Positions 49,833 to 58,724 of a stretch of DNA of 64,000 nucleotides are shown here, piece after piece. Below the pieces are notes generated by a model that saw only the letters and a program-made list of their open reading frames with translations, was not told where the DNA came from and ran no database searches. Both the position numbers and the translations under genes were made by a program. Origin of the DNA: CAZTDU01 sp050248795 (lineage in GTDB: Bacteria; Pseudomonadota; Gammaproteobacteria; Burkholderiales; SG8-39); assembly GCA_050248795.1 (NCBI GenBank), contig JBFWRS010000006.1, positions 1 to 64,000 of the forward strand, read 5' to 3'. The stretch's first letter is position 1, and every line of letters starts with the position of its first letter.

Positions 49833-51713
49833 ATGCAGCTGCTCTACGAAGAGGACGGCGAGTTCAAGGTCGGCACCGTGCTGTCCTCGGGACCTGCGTC
49901 CCACCAGGTCGAGAGTCCGCACGGACGTCGCACGAAGATCAAGTCCGGCAGCGTGCTGCTCGCCTTCGAGCAGCCGCCGGGCGCGCTGCTGCTCGAGCAG
50001 GCGCGGCAGTACGCGGATGGACTGGACACCGATTTCCTCTGGCAATGCTGCGGCGCCGACGAATTTTCATTCGAGGACCTCGCGCGCGACTATGTCGGCA
50101 GGGCGCCGACCCCGGTGGAAGCCGCCGGCGTGCTGATGAAGCTGCACGCGGCGCCGATGTACTTCCATCGCAAGAGCCGCGGGCGCTTTCGCGCCGCGCC
50201 GCCGGAGACGCTGAAGCTCGCGCTTGCCGGCCTTGAGCGCAAGCGCCTGCTCGAGCAGCAGGTGGCGGGCTGGGTGGCGAGCCTGGCGCGCTTTGAGTGC
50301 CCCGCCGAGATCGCCGCGCTGAAGGACGAGCTGCTGTACCGCCCGGATCGCGCCAAGCCGCAGACCAGGGCGTTCGAGCAGGCAGTGAAGGAACTGGGCC
50401 TGACGCCGGTGCAGCTGTTTGCGCGCTGCGGCCTGCTGCAGGACAGCCACGCCTATCACCTCAACAGGTTCCTCTACGAGTTCCACCCGCTGGGCGAGGC
50501 CTTCGCGGCGCACGAAGTACCCCTGCCGCCGGATGACCTGCCGATGGCCGAGGCCGACGCCTTCAGCCTGGATGACGCCGGCACCACCGAGATCGACGAC
50601 GCGTTCTCCCTCAGCAGGGTGTCGGAAGACGAATGGCGCGTGGGCATCCACATCGCCGCGCCCGGCCTTGCCATCGCGCCGGGGTCGCCGCTGGACGCCA
50701 TCGCGCGCGCGCGCCTGTCCACCGCGTACATGCCGGGCTGCAAGTTCACCATGCTGCCCGACGACGTCGTGGCGCGCTTCTCGCTGGACGAAGGTGGCTA
50801 TCGGCCCGCAGTGTCGCTGTACCTCACCGTATCCGCCGTGGATTTCTCGGTGCGCGCGCGCGGCACCCGGCTCGAGCGGGTGCGCATCGCCGCCAACCTG
50901 CGGCATGCCGACTGCGATGCGCTGAACCACGCGTTCGAGGAGGGCAGCACGCTCGGCCTGCCGCACGAGGACGCGCTGCGCGTGCTGTGGCACTTCGCCG
51001 GCGCGCTGGAGGCCGCGCGTGGCAGGCCGAGCGTGAATGCCGCGCAGCTCGATTACAACTTCGAAGTCGAGGACGGGCGCGTCACCATCGTGCCACGCCG
51101 CCGCGGCGCGCCGCTGGAGAAGCTCGTTTCCGAACTGATGATCCTTGCCAACAGCGGCTGGGGCAGCCTGCTCGCGGAGCGCGACATCGCCGCGATCTAC
51201 CGCGTGCAGTCCACCGGCAAGGTGCGCCTGTCGGTGCATCCGGAAGCGCACGAGGGACTCGGCGTGAGCTGCTACGCATGGATGAGTTCCCCGCTGCGCC
51301 GCTATGTCGACCTGGTGAACCAGTGGCAGCTGATCGCGGCGGTGTCGGGCCGCAGGCCGCCGTTCACCCGGGCGTCGGAAGGGCTGCTCACGGCACTCCG
51401 GGCATTCGAGGTGGTCTACGCGCGCTACGACGAGCACCAGCGCACGATGGAGAACTACTGGTGCCTGCGCTGGCTGCAGCAGGAGAGCGTCGCGCACACC
51501 GCCGGCGTGGTGCTGCGGGACAATCTGGTGCGCATCGACGGCATGCCGCTGGTGGTCAAGGTGCCGTCACTGCCGGGACTGGAACCCGGCAGGCGCGTGC
51601 GGGTCAGAATCGACGAGATCGACCTGCTGGAGCGCAGGCTGCAGTGCACGTATGTCGAGACCCTGGACAGCGCCGCCGGGAATGTGCCGCTGCCGGCGCA
51701 GCGGGAGGCGTGA
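49833..51713 (+). CDS. RNB domain exoribonuclease (RNase II/R family)
   Basis: A 626-residue 3'-5' exoribonuclease. The central RNB domain contains AFSLDDAGTTEIDDAFSLSR near residue 240, whose aspartates bind the catalytic metals. It also has AYMPGCKFTMLPDDVVARFS, LVSELMILANSGWG, and YAWMSSPLRRYVDLVNQWQL with the conserved arginines. The N-terminal 200 residues replace the cold-shock domains of E. coli RNase II, and the C-terminal S1-like region is short. The start is ATG 49833, two bases after the esterase stop. It is the betaproteobacterial form found near tonB-aroE-mtgA. Confidence 0.9.
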   Translation: MQLLYEEDGEFKVGTVLSSGPASHQVESPHGRRTKIKSGSVLLAFEQPPGALLLEQARQYADGLDTDFLWQCCGADEFSFEDLARDYVGRAPTPVEAAGVLMKLHAAPMYFHRKSRGRFRAAPPETLKLALAGLERKRLLEQQVAGWVASLARFECPAEIAALKDELLYRPDRAKPQTRAFEQAVKELGLTPVQLFARCGLLQDSHAYHLNRFLYEFHPLGEAFAAHEVPLPPDDLPMAEADAFSLDDAGTTEIDDAFSLSRVSEDEWRVGIHIAAPGLAIAPGSPLDAIARARLSTAYMPGCKFTMLPDDVVARFSLDEGGYRPAVSLYLTVSAVDFSVRARGTRLERVRIAANLRHADCDALNHAFEEGSTLGLPHEDALRVLWHFAGALEAARGRPSVNAAQLDYNFEVEDGRVTIVPRRRGAPLEKLVSELMILANSGWGSLLAERDIAAIYRVQSTGKVRLSVHPEAHEGLGVSCYAWMSSPLRRYVDLVNQWQLIAAVSGRRPPFTRASEGLLTALRAFEVVYARYDEHQRTMENYWCLRWLQQESVAHTAGVVLRDNLVRIDGMPLVVKVPSLPGLEPGRRVRVRIDEIDLLERRLQCTYVETLDSAAGNVPLPAQREA

Positions 51714-51754
51714 TAAGGCCCTAGAATGACGCGATTTCCCGGCAAGGAGCAGAA

Positions 51755-52669
51755 TTGACGGCGGCTGCCGCCCCCTACTTGCAGAGCCCGGAGGAATACC
51801 GGGAGACGCTGGACCGACAGTCGCGCGTGCTCTATACGTGCCTCGCGGTTTCCCTGCTGCTGCACGCGGTGCTGCTGTCGATCCACTTCCGGCTTCCCGA
51901 GGCGATGCGCCGCTCGGCCAACCTGGCGCTGGACGTGATACTGGTGAACGCGCGGACGCGCGAAGCGCCGGCGAAGGCCGAAGCGCTGGCACAGGCGAAC
52001 CTGGATGGGGGCGGCAACACCGACGAGGACCGGCGCGCGAAAACGCCGCTGCCGGTGACCAAGCCGGACACGCCCGGCCGCGACCTCGCGCAGGCGAAGA
52101 AGCGGGTGGAGCAACTCGAAGCGCAGCAGAAGAAGCTGCTCGCGCAGGCGCACAAGTCTCGAGCGGCGGTTCCGGCCCCGGTTGAAGCGCCACGGCAGGC
52201 TCCCGAGCGCGAGGCCGTGCCGACGCCGAGCGGCCGCGACCTGGCGGATCTTTCGCTTGCGGCGATGCGGCTGCAGGCGCAGATCGACCGGCGGATCGAC
52301 GATTACCAGAAGCGGCCGCGCAAGCAGTTCATTGGCGCGCGCGCAAGCGAGTACCGGTTCGCGCAGTACGAAGAGGAATGGCGCATGAAGGTGGAGCGCT
52401 TCGGCACGCTGAACTATCCGCCCGAGGCGCGCGGCAAGCATTACGGCAACCTCCGCCTCACGGTGACGATACGGCCCGATGGCAGCGTGGAATCGGTGAC
52501 GCTGGACCGTTCCTCGGGGCTGAAGGTGCTGGACCGGGCGGCGTTCCGCATCGTGCGCATGGCGGCGCCGTACGCCGCATTTCCGCCCGAGATCCGCAAG
52601 GACACCGATCTGCTGGTGATCACGCGGACCTGGTTCTTCTCGCAGGGTGACACGATCCGGACGGAGTAA
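51755..52669 (+). CDS. TonB-like energy transducer
   Basis: A 304-residue protein with one N-terminal membrane helix (LYTCLAVSLLLHAVLLSIHF near residue 35). A long Ala/Gln/Lys-rich periplasmic stretch follows, including a predicted coiled coil (DLAQAKKRVEQLEAQQKK). The C-terminal TonB fold has NYPPEARGKHYGNLRLTVTI and GLKVLDRAAFRIVRMA. It starts with TTG at 51755 after AAGGAG. No exbB, exbD or TonB-dependent receptor is nearby, so its partners must be elsewhere. It could be a TolA/TonB-like cell-envelope protein rather than an iron-uptake TonB. Confidence 0.82.
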   Translation: MTAAAAPYLQSPEEYRETLDRQSRVLYTCLAVSLLLHAVLLSIHFRLPEAMRRSANLALDVILVNARTREAPAKAEALAQANLDGGGNTDEDRRAKTPLPVTKPDTPGRDLAQAKKRVEQLEAQQKKLLAQAHKSRAAVPAPVEAPRQAPEREAVPTPSGRDLADLSLAAMRLQAQIDRRIDDYQKRPRKQFIGARASEYRFAQYEEEWRMKVERFGTLNYPPEARGKHYGNLRLTVTIRPDGSVESVTLDRSSGLKVLDRAAFRIVRMAAPYAAFPPEIRKDTDLLVITRTWFFSQGDTIRTE

Positions 52670-52728
52670 TGGAACAGGGGGAAACTGAAGTCGTTTCCCC
52701 CCGCACCCCCCAACATACAAGCGAAACG

Positions 52729-53529
52729 ATGCACGATCGCTACGCGGTAATCGGCAATCCGGTTGCGCATTCGAAGTCGCCGTGGATCCACGCCCGGTTC
52801 GCGCGCCAGACCGGGCAGGACCTGGACTACGGCAGCATCGAGGCGCCGCTGGACGGGTTTGCGCGGGCAGTGGCGACGTTCCGCGCGGGCGGCGGCAGGG
52901 GTTTGAACGTGACGCTGCCGTTCAAGGAGCAGGCGTTCGACATCGCGGCGACGAGCTCGGCACGGGCCAGGGCGGCCGCGGCGGCAAACACGCTGAGGTT
53001 CGATGCCACGGGCATCTACGCCGACAATACCGATGGCGTCGGCCTGGTGCGCGATCTCGAGGGCAATCTCGGCATTGCGCTGAAGGCACGGCAGGTGCTG
53101 ATCGCAGGCGCGGGCGGCGCGGCACGCGGCGTGCTGCGGCCGTTGCTGGACGCCGGCGTGGCGACGCTGGCCATCGCGAACCGCAACGCCGCGCGTGCGC
53201 GCGAACTTGCAGCACGCTTTCCGGGAGTTCAGGGCTGTGGCTACGACGCGCTTGCGGGTCGCCGCTTCGATCTCGTCATCAATGCAACCTCGGCCGGTTT
53301 GTCCGGTGGGGCGCCGCCGATTCCCGCGGATGCATTCGATCCCGCCGGCATCGCCTACGACATGGTCTACGGCCGCGACACGCCGTTCCTCGCGCAGGCG
53401 CGCGCCCTGGGCGTGCGTGCGTGCGACGGCCTGGGAATGCTGGTCGAGCAGGCGGCCGAATCCTTCTTCATCTGGCGAGGTGTGCGGCCCGATACCGCCG
53501 AGGTGCTGGAAGCGCTGCGTGCGGACTGA
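52729..53529 (+). CDS. aroE: shikimate dehydrogenase
   Basis: Reduces 3-dehydroshikimate to shikimate with NADPH. From ATG 52729 the protein has 266 residues and shows YAVIGNPVAHSKSPWIHARF, NVTLPFKEQAFD with the catalytic lysine, NTLRFDATGIYADNTDGVGL, the Rossmann loop IAGAGGAARGVLRPLLDAG near residue 125, and GLGMLVEQAAESFFIW near the end. An in-frame ATG at 52669 overlaps the previous stop (TAATG) and has GGAG before it. It would add 20 residues without family similarity, so the start is not fully settled. Confidence 0.95.
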   Translation: MHDRYAVIGNPVAHSKSPWIHARFARQTGQDLDYGSIEAPLDGFARAVATFRAGGGRGLNVTLPFKEQAFDIAATSSARARAAAAANTLRFDATGIYADNTDGVGLVRDLEGNLGIALKARQVLIAGAGGAARGVLRPLLDAGVATLAIANRNAARARELAARFPGVQGCGYDALAGRRFDLVINATSAGLSGGAPPIPADAFDPAGIAYDMVYGRDTPFLAQARALGVRACDGLGMLVEQAAESFFIWRGVRPDTAEVLEALRAD

Positions 53530-53533
53530 GGCG

Positions 53534-54241
53534 ATGCTGCGCCTGCTGCGGCTGGGCTGGAAGTGGTACTGCTACACGCTGGGTGCGGTGGTGCTTGCGG
53601 TGTTCGCGGTGCAGGCGTGGTTCTTCGCGCACGTGTGGTGGTGGGAGTCGCACAATCCCCGGGCGAGCGCGTTCATGGCGATGCGGCTGGAGCGCCTGCG
53701 CGAGCAGGACCCGGCGGCGCGACTGCAGCACAGGTGGGTGCCCTATGAGCGCATCTCGACGAATCTCAAGCGCGCGGTGGTGGCTGCCGAGGACGCCAAG
53801 TTCATGAGCCACGAGGGCTTCGACCTCGAGGGCATCCAGCGTGCGCTCGAGCGCAACGAGAAGAAGGGACGCGTGGTGTCGGGCGGCTCCACCATCAGTC
53901 AGCAGCTGGCGAAGAACCTGTTCCTGTCGGGCGATCGCTCGTGGGTCCGCAAGGGCCAGGAAGCGGTGATCACATGGATGCTCGAATCGACCATGTCCAA
54001 GCGCCGTATCCTGGAGATCTACCTGAACGTCGCCGAATGGGGCGAAGGCGTGTTCGGCGCCGAGGCGGCGGCGCGTCATCACTTCGGCACCGGCGCCGAC
54101 CGGATCGGTGCCGCGCAGGCGGCATACCTCGCGGCCGTGCTGCCCAGCCCGCGCCGCTACGAGGCGGGCCGCGTGACGCCTTACGTCGCCTCCCGCGTGG
54201 AAACGATACTCGGGCGCATGGCGAGCGCGCAGATTCCGTAG
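53534..54241 (+). CDS. mtgA: monofunctional biosynthetic peptidoglycan transglycosylase
   Basis: Polymerises lipid II into glycan strands at the inner membrane. The 235-residue GT51 protein has an N-terminal membrane anchor (YTLGAVVLAVFAVQAWFFAH). The catalytic motifs are AAEDAKFMSHEGFD with the active-site glutamate near residue 80, GGSTISQQLAKNLFL near 118, and RRILEIYLNVAEWGEGVFGA near 160. It starts four bases after the aroE stop. The protein ends exactly where the inverted repeat before mgtE begins. Confidence 0.96.
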   Translation: MLRLLRLGWKWYCYTLGAVVLAVFAVQAWFFAHVWWWESHNPRASAFMAMRLERLREQDPAARLQHRWVPYERISTNLKRAVVAAEDAKFMSHEGFDLEGIQRALERNEKKGRVVSGGSTISQQLAKNLFLSGDRSWVRKGQEAVITWMLESTMSKRRILEIYLNVAEWGEGVFGAEAAARHHFGTGADRIGAAQAAYLAAVLPSPRRYEAGRVTPYVASRVETILGRMASAQIP

Positions 54242-54319
54242 AGGACACCCTGACCTACTCCCGCGCGGCTGCGACGGACGATGGGGCCGCAGCTCGCGGC
54301 GAACAATTCAGAGTGTCCT
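54242..54319 (+). ncRNA. structured element upstream of mgtE (candidate leader RNA or intercistronic hairpin)
   Basis: AGGACACCCTGA (54242-54253) and TCAGAGTGTCCT (54308-54319) form a 12-base stem with one mismatch. Nested inside are CCGCG/CGCGG (54261-54265 with 54295-54299) and GCTGCG/CGCAGC (54268-54273 with 54288-54293) around a 14-base loop. The element fills the mtgA-mgtE gap and ends 13 bases before the mgtE GTG. There is no U-run, so it is not an intrinsic terminator. It does not resemble the M-box magnesium riboswitch core that I know. Whether it acts as RNA is unproven. Confidence 0.45.
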
Positions 54320-54332
54320 AAACTCGGGCCCT

Positions 54333-55745
54333 GTGCCCGATCGTCGCCCCCGGCTGGAAATCGAAGACCTGAAGCGGAACCTGCAGGAAGTGCAGGATCT
54401 GCTGCAGCGTCATTCCCTCGGCGACGAGTTGCAGGAGGATGCGCAACTGCGCGGGACCGCGCTCGCCGAACTGCACGCGACGCTGAAGAAGCTGCATCCG
54501 GCCGATGTGGCGGTGGTGCTCGAGGCCCTGCCGCTGGACGACCGACTGGTCGCCTGGGATCTGGTCAAGGCCGAGCAGGACGGCGAGATCCTGCTCGAGG
54601 TGTCCGACGCGGTTCGCGACACGCTCATCGCCGCGATGGACCCGAAGGAACTCGTCGCGGCGGTGGAATCGCTGGACGCGGACGAGATCGCGGACCTCAT
54701 CAACGACCTGCCGCAGGACGTGGCCGAGCAGGTGGTGCGCTCGCTCCCTGCGGAGGAGCGCGAGCGCCTGCGTGCCGCGATGTCGCACGCCGAGGGCACG
54801 GTGGGCGCGCTGATGGACTTCGAGATGGTGACGGTGCGCGAGGACGTGACGCTGGAGACCGTGACGCGCTACCTGCGGCGGCTGGACGAACTGCCGCCGA
54901 ACACCGACCAGGTGTTCGTCGTCGACCGGGCGCGGAAGCTCAAGGGTACGCTGCCGATCACGCGGCTGGTGGTCACCGACCTCGAAACCGAGGTCACGCA
55001 GGTGATGGACCACGAGCCGGTGACGTTCTTCTCGGGGGACAGCGCCGAGGACGCGGCGAACGCGTTCGAGCGCTACGACCTGGTGTCGGCACCCGTGGTG
55101 GACGCGTTCGACAGGCTGATCGGCCGGCTCACGGTGGACATGGTAGTCGACCATATCCGCGAGAAGAGCGCGGAGACGCAGCTTGCCGAGGCAGGCCTGA
55201 GCGAGGAGGAGGACATCTTCGCGCCGGTGTGGAACAGTTTTCGCAACCGCTGGTCGTGGCTGGCGGTGAATCTGGTCACCGCGTTCGTCGCTTCGCGCGT
55301 AATCGGCCTGTTCGAGGGCTCGATCGAGAAGCTGGTCGCGCTCGCGGCGCTGATGCCGATCGTCGCCGGTATCGGCGGCAACTCGGGCAACCAGACCATC
55401 ACCATGATCGTGCGCGCGCTGGCGCTGGGGCAGATGCAGCCCGGCTACTGGAGAAAGCTGCTCGCCAAGGAACTCGGCGTGGCGACGCTGAATGGCGTGT
55501 TGTGGGGCGTGCTGCTCGGCGCGGTGGCCTACTGGCTCTACGAAAGCGTCGCGCTGGGCGGCGTGATGGCGCTCGCAATGCTGCTGACGCTGCTGCTCGC
55601 CGCGTTCATGGGCGTGCTCATTCCGTACCTGCGCGCACGCTTCGGCCGCGATCCGGCGATCGGCTCCTCGGTGCTGATCACCGCGTGCACCGATTCAGGC
55701 GGCTTCTTCATCTTCCTCGGCCTCGCGACGCTGTTCCTGCTCTAG
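54333..55745 (+). CDS. mgtE: magnesium transporter MgtE
   Basis: Inner-membrane Mg2+ channel gated by cytoplasmic Mg2+. The 470-residue protein starts with GTG at 54333. It has the N domain (ELHATLKKLHPADVAVVLEA and following, residues about 40-140), two CBS domains (residues about 150-285) and five C-terminal membrane helices with the signature GIGGNSGNQTITMIVRALAL near residue 350. There is no good Shine-Dalgarno, and the start lies just after the structured element at 54242-54319. Its stop shares CTAG with the convergent hemL stop. Confidence 0.95.
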   Translation: MPDRRPRLEIEDLKRNLQEVQDLLQRHSLGDELQEDAQLRGTALAELHATLKKLHPADVAVVLEALPLDDRLVAWDLVKAEQDGEILLEVSDAVRDTLIAAMDPKELVAAVESLDADEIADLINDLPQDVAEQVVRSLPAEERERLRAAMSHAEGTVGALMDFEMVTVREDVTLETVTRYLRRLDELPPNTDQVFVVDRARKLKGTLPITRLVVTDLETEVTQVMDHEPVTFFSGDSAEDAANAFERYDLVSAPVVDAFDRLIGRLTVDMVVDHIREKSAETQLAEAGLSEEEDIFAPVWNSFRNRWSWLAVNLVTAFVASRVIGLFEGSIEKLVALAALMPIVAGIGGNSGNQTITMIVRALALGQMQPGYWRKLLAKELGVATLNGVLWGVLLGAVAYWLYESVALGGVMALAMLLTLLLAAFMGVLIPYLRARFGRDPAIGSSVLITACTDSGGFFIFLGLATLFLL

Positions 55746-57022
55746 AGCGCTGCGAACGCAGCCTTCGCCGCCGCGAACGTGAGTGCCAGTTCCGCCTCGC
55801 CATGGGCGGCGGAGACGAAGCCCGCCTCGTAGGCCGAGGGTGCGAGGTAGATGCCGCGCGCGAGCATCTCATGGAAGAAGCGATTGAAGCGGTCCTTGTC
55901 ACACTGCATCACCTCGGCGAAACTCGTCGGCGGCGACGTCCTGAAATACAGGCCGAACATGCTGCCGATCGACTGCGCCGAGAACGTCACGCCGGCAAGC
56001 TTCGCCTCGCCGACCAGGCCTTCCACCAGCGCGCGCGTCGTCGCGGCGATGCGATCCTGGAAGCCCGCAGCCTCGACCAGCTTCAGGGTCGCGAGGCCCG
56101 CGGCAACTGCGACCGGATTCCCCGACAGCGTGCCCGCCTGGTAGATCGGGCCGAGCGGGGCGATCCGTTCCATGATGTCCCTGCGCCCGCCTACCGCGCC
56201 CACCGGCATGCCGCCGCCGATCACCTTGCCGAGCGTGGTGAGGTCCGGCCGGATGCCATAGTGCGCCTGCGCACCGCCCGGCGCGACGCGAAAGCCGGTC
56301 ATCACCTCGTCGAAGATCAGCACTGCGCCGTGTCGCGTGCACTCCTCGCGCAGCGCTTCGAGGAATCCCGGCGCAGGCAGCACCAGGTTCATGTTGCCAG
56401 CCACCGGCTCGACGATGACGCCGGCGATGTCGGCGCCGCGCGCGGCAAACAGGGCCTTCAACTGCGCGGTATCGTTGAAATCGAGTACCAGGGTATGCGC
56501 GGCAGTTTCCGCCGGCACGCCGGCGGAACTGGGGTTGCCGAAGGTGAGCGCGCCCGAACCGGCCTTCACCAGCAGGCTGTCGGCATGGCCGTGATAGCAG
56601 CCCTCGAACTTCACGATCGCGGATCGCCCGGTAAAGCCGCGCGCCAGCCGCAGCGCGGTCATCGTCGCCTCGGTTCCCGAGGACACCAGCCGCACCATCT
56701 CGATCGAGGGCACAAGGCGGCAGATCGCCTCGGCGAGCAGCACCTCGCTCTCGGTGGGCGCGCCGAACGACAGTGCGTTCGCCGCTGCGCCTTGCACTGC
56801 CTTGACCACCTCGGGGTGCGTGTGCCCGGCGACCATCGGGCCCCAGGATCCGACGTAGTCCACGTAGCGGGTGCCTTCGACGTCCCAGAGGTAGGCACCG
56901 GAGGCGCGGGCGAAAAAGCGTGGCGTGCCGCCCACGGCGCGGAACGCACGTACCGGCGAGTTGACACCGGCCGGGATGTGCTGCTGCGCGCGCTGATAGA
57001 GGGATTCGTTGCTGGTACTCAT
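55742..57022 (-). CDS. hemL: glutamate-1-semialdehyde 2,1-aminomutase
   Basis: PLP enzyme making 5-aminolevulinate in the C5 route of haem synthesis. The 426-residue protein starts SNESLYQRAQQHIPAGVNSP and contains SWGPMVAGHTHP, the PLP phosphate site SSGTEATMTALRLARG near residue 120, FDEVMTGFRVAPGGAQ near 245, and the PLP lysine in TTLGKVIGGGMPVGA near 265. It starts where thiE ends (ATGA). Confidence 0.97.
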   Translation of the reverse strand: MSTSNESLYQRAQQHIPAGVNSPVRAFRAVGGTPRFFARASGAYLWDVEGTRYVDYVGSWGPMVAGHTHPEVVKAVQGAAANALSFGAPTESEVLLAEAICRLVPSIEMVRLVSSGTEATMTALRLARGFTGRSAIVKFEGCYHGHADSLLVKAGSGALTFGNPSSAGVPAETAAHTLVLDFNDTAQLKALFAARGADIAGVIVEPVAGNMNLVLPAPGFLEALREECTRHGAVLIFDEVMTGFRVAPGGAQAHYGIRPDLTTLGKVIGGGMPVGAVGGRRDIMERIAPLGPIYQAGTLSGNPVAVAAGLATLKLVEAAGFQDRIAATTRALVEGLVGEAKLAGVTFSAQSIGSMFGLYFRTSPPTSFAEVMQCDKDRFNRFFHEMLARGIYLAPSAYEAGFVSAAHGEAELALTFAAAKAAFAAL

Positions 57023-57639
57023 GCGGGAACCTTCCGTCTGTTGAACAGATCTGCATAGGCGCGCGCCCGCGCCTTCACGTCGCTTGCCGAGAAAAGATCC
57101 GATATCACCGCCACGCAGTCGGCGCCGGCACCGATGGCCTGCGCGGCATTGTCCAGCGTTACTCCGCCGATGGCGACCAGCGGCACCCGCAGGTGCCGCG
57201 CCTGCACGAACAGTTCCAGCGGTGCGCGCACGGCCGCGGGCTTCGTCGACGATGCGAACACGCTGCCGAAGGCGACGTAGTCCGCGCCGGCAGCGGCCGC
57301 GGCGCGTGCGAGCGCAAGGCTGTCATAGCAGGAAACGCCGATGATGCGGCGGCCAAGCAGCGCGCGCGCCGCGGCCAGCCCGGCGTCGTCGCGGCCAAGG
57401 TGCACGCCATCGGCCTCCGACTCGAGGGCCAGGCGCGGGTCGTCGTTGACGATGAACAGCGCACCATGATCGCGGCAAACCGAGCGCAGCGCGCGTGCAT
57501 CGTGCAGCGCCTGCGCATGGTCGGAGGATTTGCTCCGGTATTGCAGGACCACGGCGCCGCCCGCGAGTGCGGCGGCGGCGAGCGCGACCAGGCGCTCGCC
57601 CGCGGCACCCTCGGGGGTGATTGCATACAGCCCTCTCAC
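57019..57639 (-). CDS. thiE: thiamine phosphate synthase
   Basis: Joins the thiazole and pyrimidine (HMP-PP) moieties to thiamine phosphate. The GTG at 57639 overlaps the thiD stop (GTGA) and gives 206 residues: RGLYAITPEG, VVLQYRSKSSDHAQAL, FIVNDDPRLALESEADGVHL, IGVSCYDSLALARAAAAAGA, and VAIGGVTLDNAAQAIGAGAD. A longer open frame upstream is antisense or out-of-frame thiD. It shares an operon with thiD upstream and hemL downstream. Confidence 0.95.
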   Translation of the reverse strand: MRGLYAITPEGAAGERLVALAAAALAGGAVVLQYRSKSSDHAQALHDARALRSVCRDHGALFIVNDDPRLALESEADGVHLGRDDAGLAAARALLGRRIIGVSCYDSLALARAAAAAGADYVAFGSVFASSTKPAAVRAPLELFVQARHLRVPLVAIGGVTLDNAAQAIGAGADCVAVISDLFSASDVKARARAYADLFNRRKVPA

Positions 57640-58457
57640 GGCGCGGCGGCGGCGATGCCGCGTGCCCAGAAGAAGCGGTCGGGCAGATGCTGTCCGCTGC
57701 CCGGCCGGTAGCCGGTCGCAAGCGCCTGCCAGGTGAACTCCTGCGCTTCGCGTACTGCTTGGTCGACGCCGGCGCCGTGCGCCAGTCTCGCCGCGATCGC
57801 TGCGGCGAGCGTGCATCCGGAGCCGTGATAGCTCCCGGGCAGCCGCGTCCAGTGCGCGCTGCGCGGCGCGTCCCCGGCGCTGAACAGGGTGTTGGTCACC
57901 TCGGGCGTGTCTTCGTGCGTGCCGGTGATCAGCACGTGCCTGCAGCCGAGCTCCAGCAGGCGCCGCGCGCATTCTTCCAGTGCGGGGGCGCCGGAATCGT
58001 CGCCGCGCGCGGCAAGCGCGCGTGCTTCGAGGCTGTTGGGCGTCACCACCGTTGCGAGCGGCAGCAGAAGCTCGCGCAGTGAGTCGAGGATCTCGCCGGA
58101 GGCAAGCGCGTCGCCGCGCGCCGAAGCGAGCACCGGGTCCAGCACCATCGGCACGCCGGGATGGGCGGCGACGACGCGGGAGATTGCCGCCGCGTTTGCG
58201 GCCGAACCGAGTACGCCGAGCTTGAACGCCGCCACCCGGAATTCGTCGAGCAGCGCGCGTGCCTGGTCGCTCACCCAGTCGGCAGCGACAGGCTGGATCG
58301 CCTCGACGCCATGCGTGTCCTGCACGGTGATCGCGGTCAGCACCGACAGCGGATGGCATCCCATGCTGGCGAACGTGAGCAGGTCCGCCTGCATGCCGGC
58401 GCCGCCGGTGGGGTCGGACGCGGCAAAGCTCAGCACGAAGCGGGGCAGGGTCGGCAT
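57636..58457 (-). CDS. thiD: hydroxymethylpyrimidine/phosphomethylpyrimidine kinase
   Basis: Phosphorylates HMP twice to give the substrate of ThiE. The 273-residue ribokinase-fold enzyme has SFAASDPTGGAGMQADLLTF at the start, VLTAITVQDTHGV, MVLDPVLASARGDAL near residue 105, and the anion-hole and catalytic region LPGSYHGSGCTLAAAIAARL near 215. It is the first gene of thiD-thiE-hemL. No TPP riboswitch is seen in the 71 bases upstream. Confidence 0.96.
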   Translation of the reverse strand: MPTLPRFVLSFAASDPTGGAGMQADLLTFASMGCHPLSVLTAITVQDTHGVEAIQPVAADWVSDQARALLDEFRVAAFKLGVLGSAANAAAISRVVAAHPGVPMVLDPVLASARGDALASGEILDSLRELLLPLATVVTPNSLEARALAARGDDSGAPALEECARRLLELGCRHVLITGTHEDTPEVTNTLFSAGDAPRSAHWTRLPGSYHGSGCTLAAAIAARLAHGAGVDQAVREAQEFTWQALATGYRPGSGQHLPDRFFWARGIAAAAP

Positions 58458-58528
58458 GAGGAAATTCCGCGGCGATTGGAGTCGCGGATCAAGGTAATAT
58501 GCCGGGCGATTCTAACCCGCTCTCCAAC

Positions 58529-58714
58529 ATGGCCGAGAACCAAATCCAATACAAGACATGGATGTGCCTCATCTGCGGATGGGTCTATGACGAAGCTGCC
58601 GGCCTGCCGGAAGAAGGGATTGCCCCGGGCACGCGCTGGGAGGATGTCCCCATCAACTGGACCTGTCCCGAGTGCGGTGCGCGCAAGGAAGACTTCGAGA
58701 TGACGGAGATCTAG
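58529..58714 (+). CDS. rubredoxin
   Basis: A 61-residue one-iron electron carrier. The two iron-binding pairs are CLICGW and CPECGA, separated by the typical YDEAAGLPEEGIAPGTRWED segment, and followed by KEDFEM. The start is ATG 58529 (MAENQIQYKTWMCLICG). It is divergent from thiD, a standard betaproteobacterial arrangement, and convergent with the photolyase gene ten bases away. Its redox partner is not in the window. Confidence 0.96.
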   Translation: MAENQIQYKTWMCLICGWVYDEAAGLPEEGIAPGTRWEDVPINWTCPECGARKEDFEMTEI

Positions 58715-58724
58715 GGACGGTTCA

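Noticed and set aside
58458..58528. TPP riboswitch upstream of thiD
   Set aside because: The gap to rubredoxin is only 71 bases and lacks the conserved CTGAGA-type THI-box elements.
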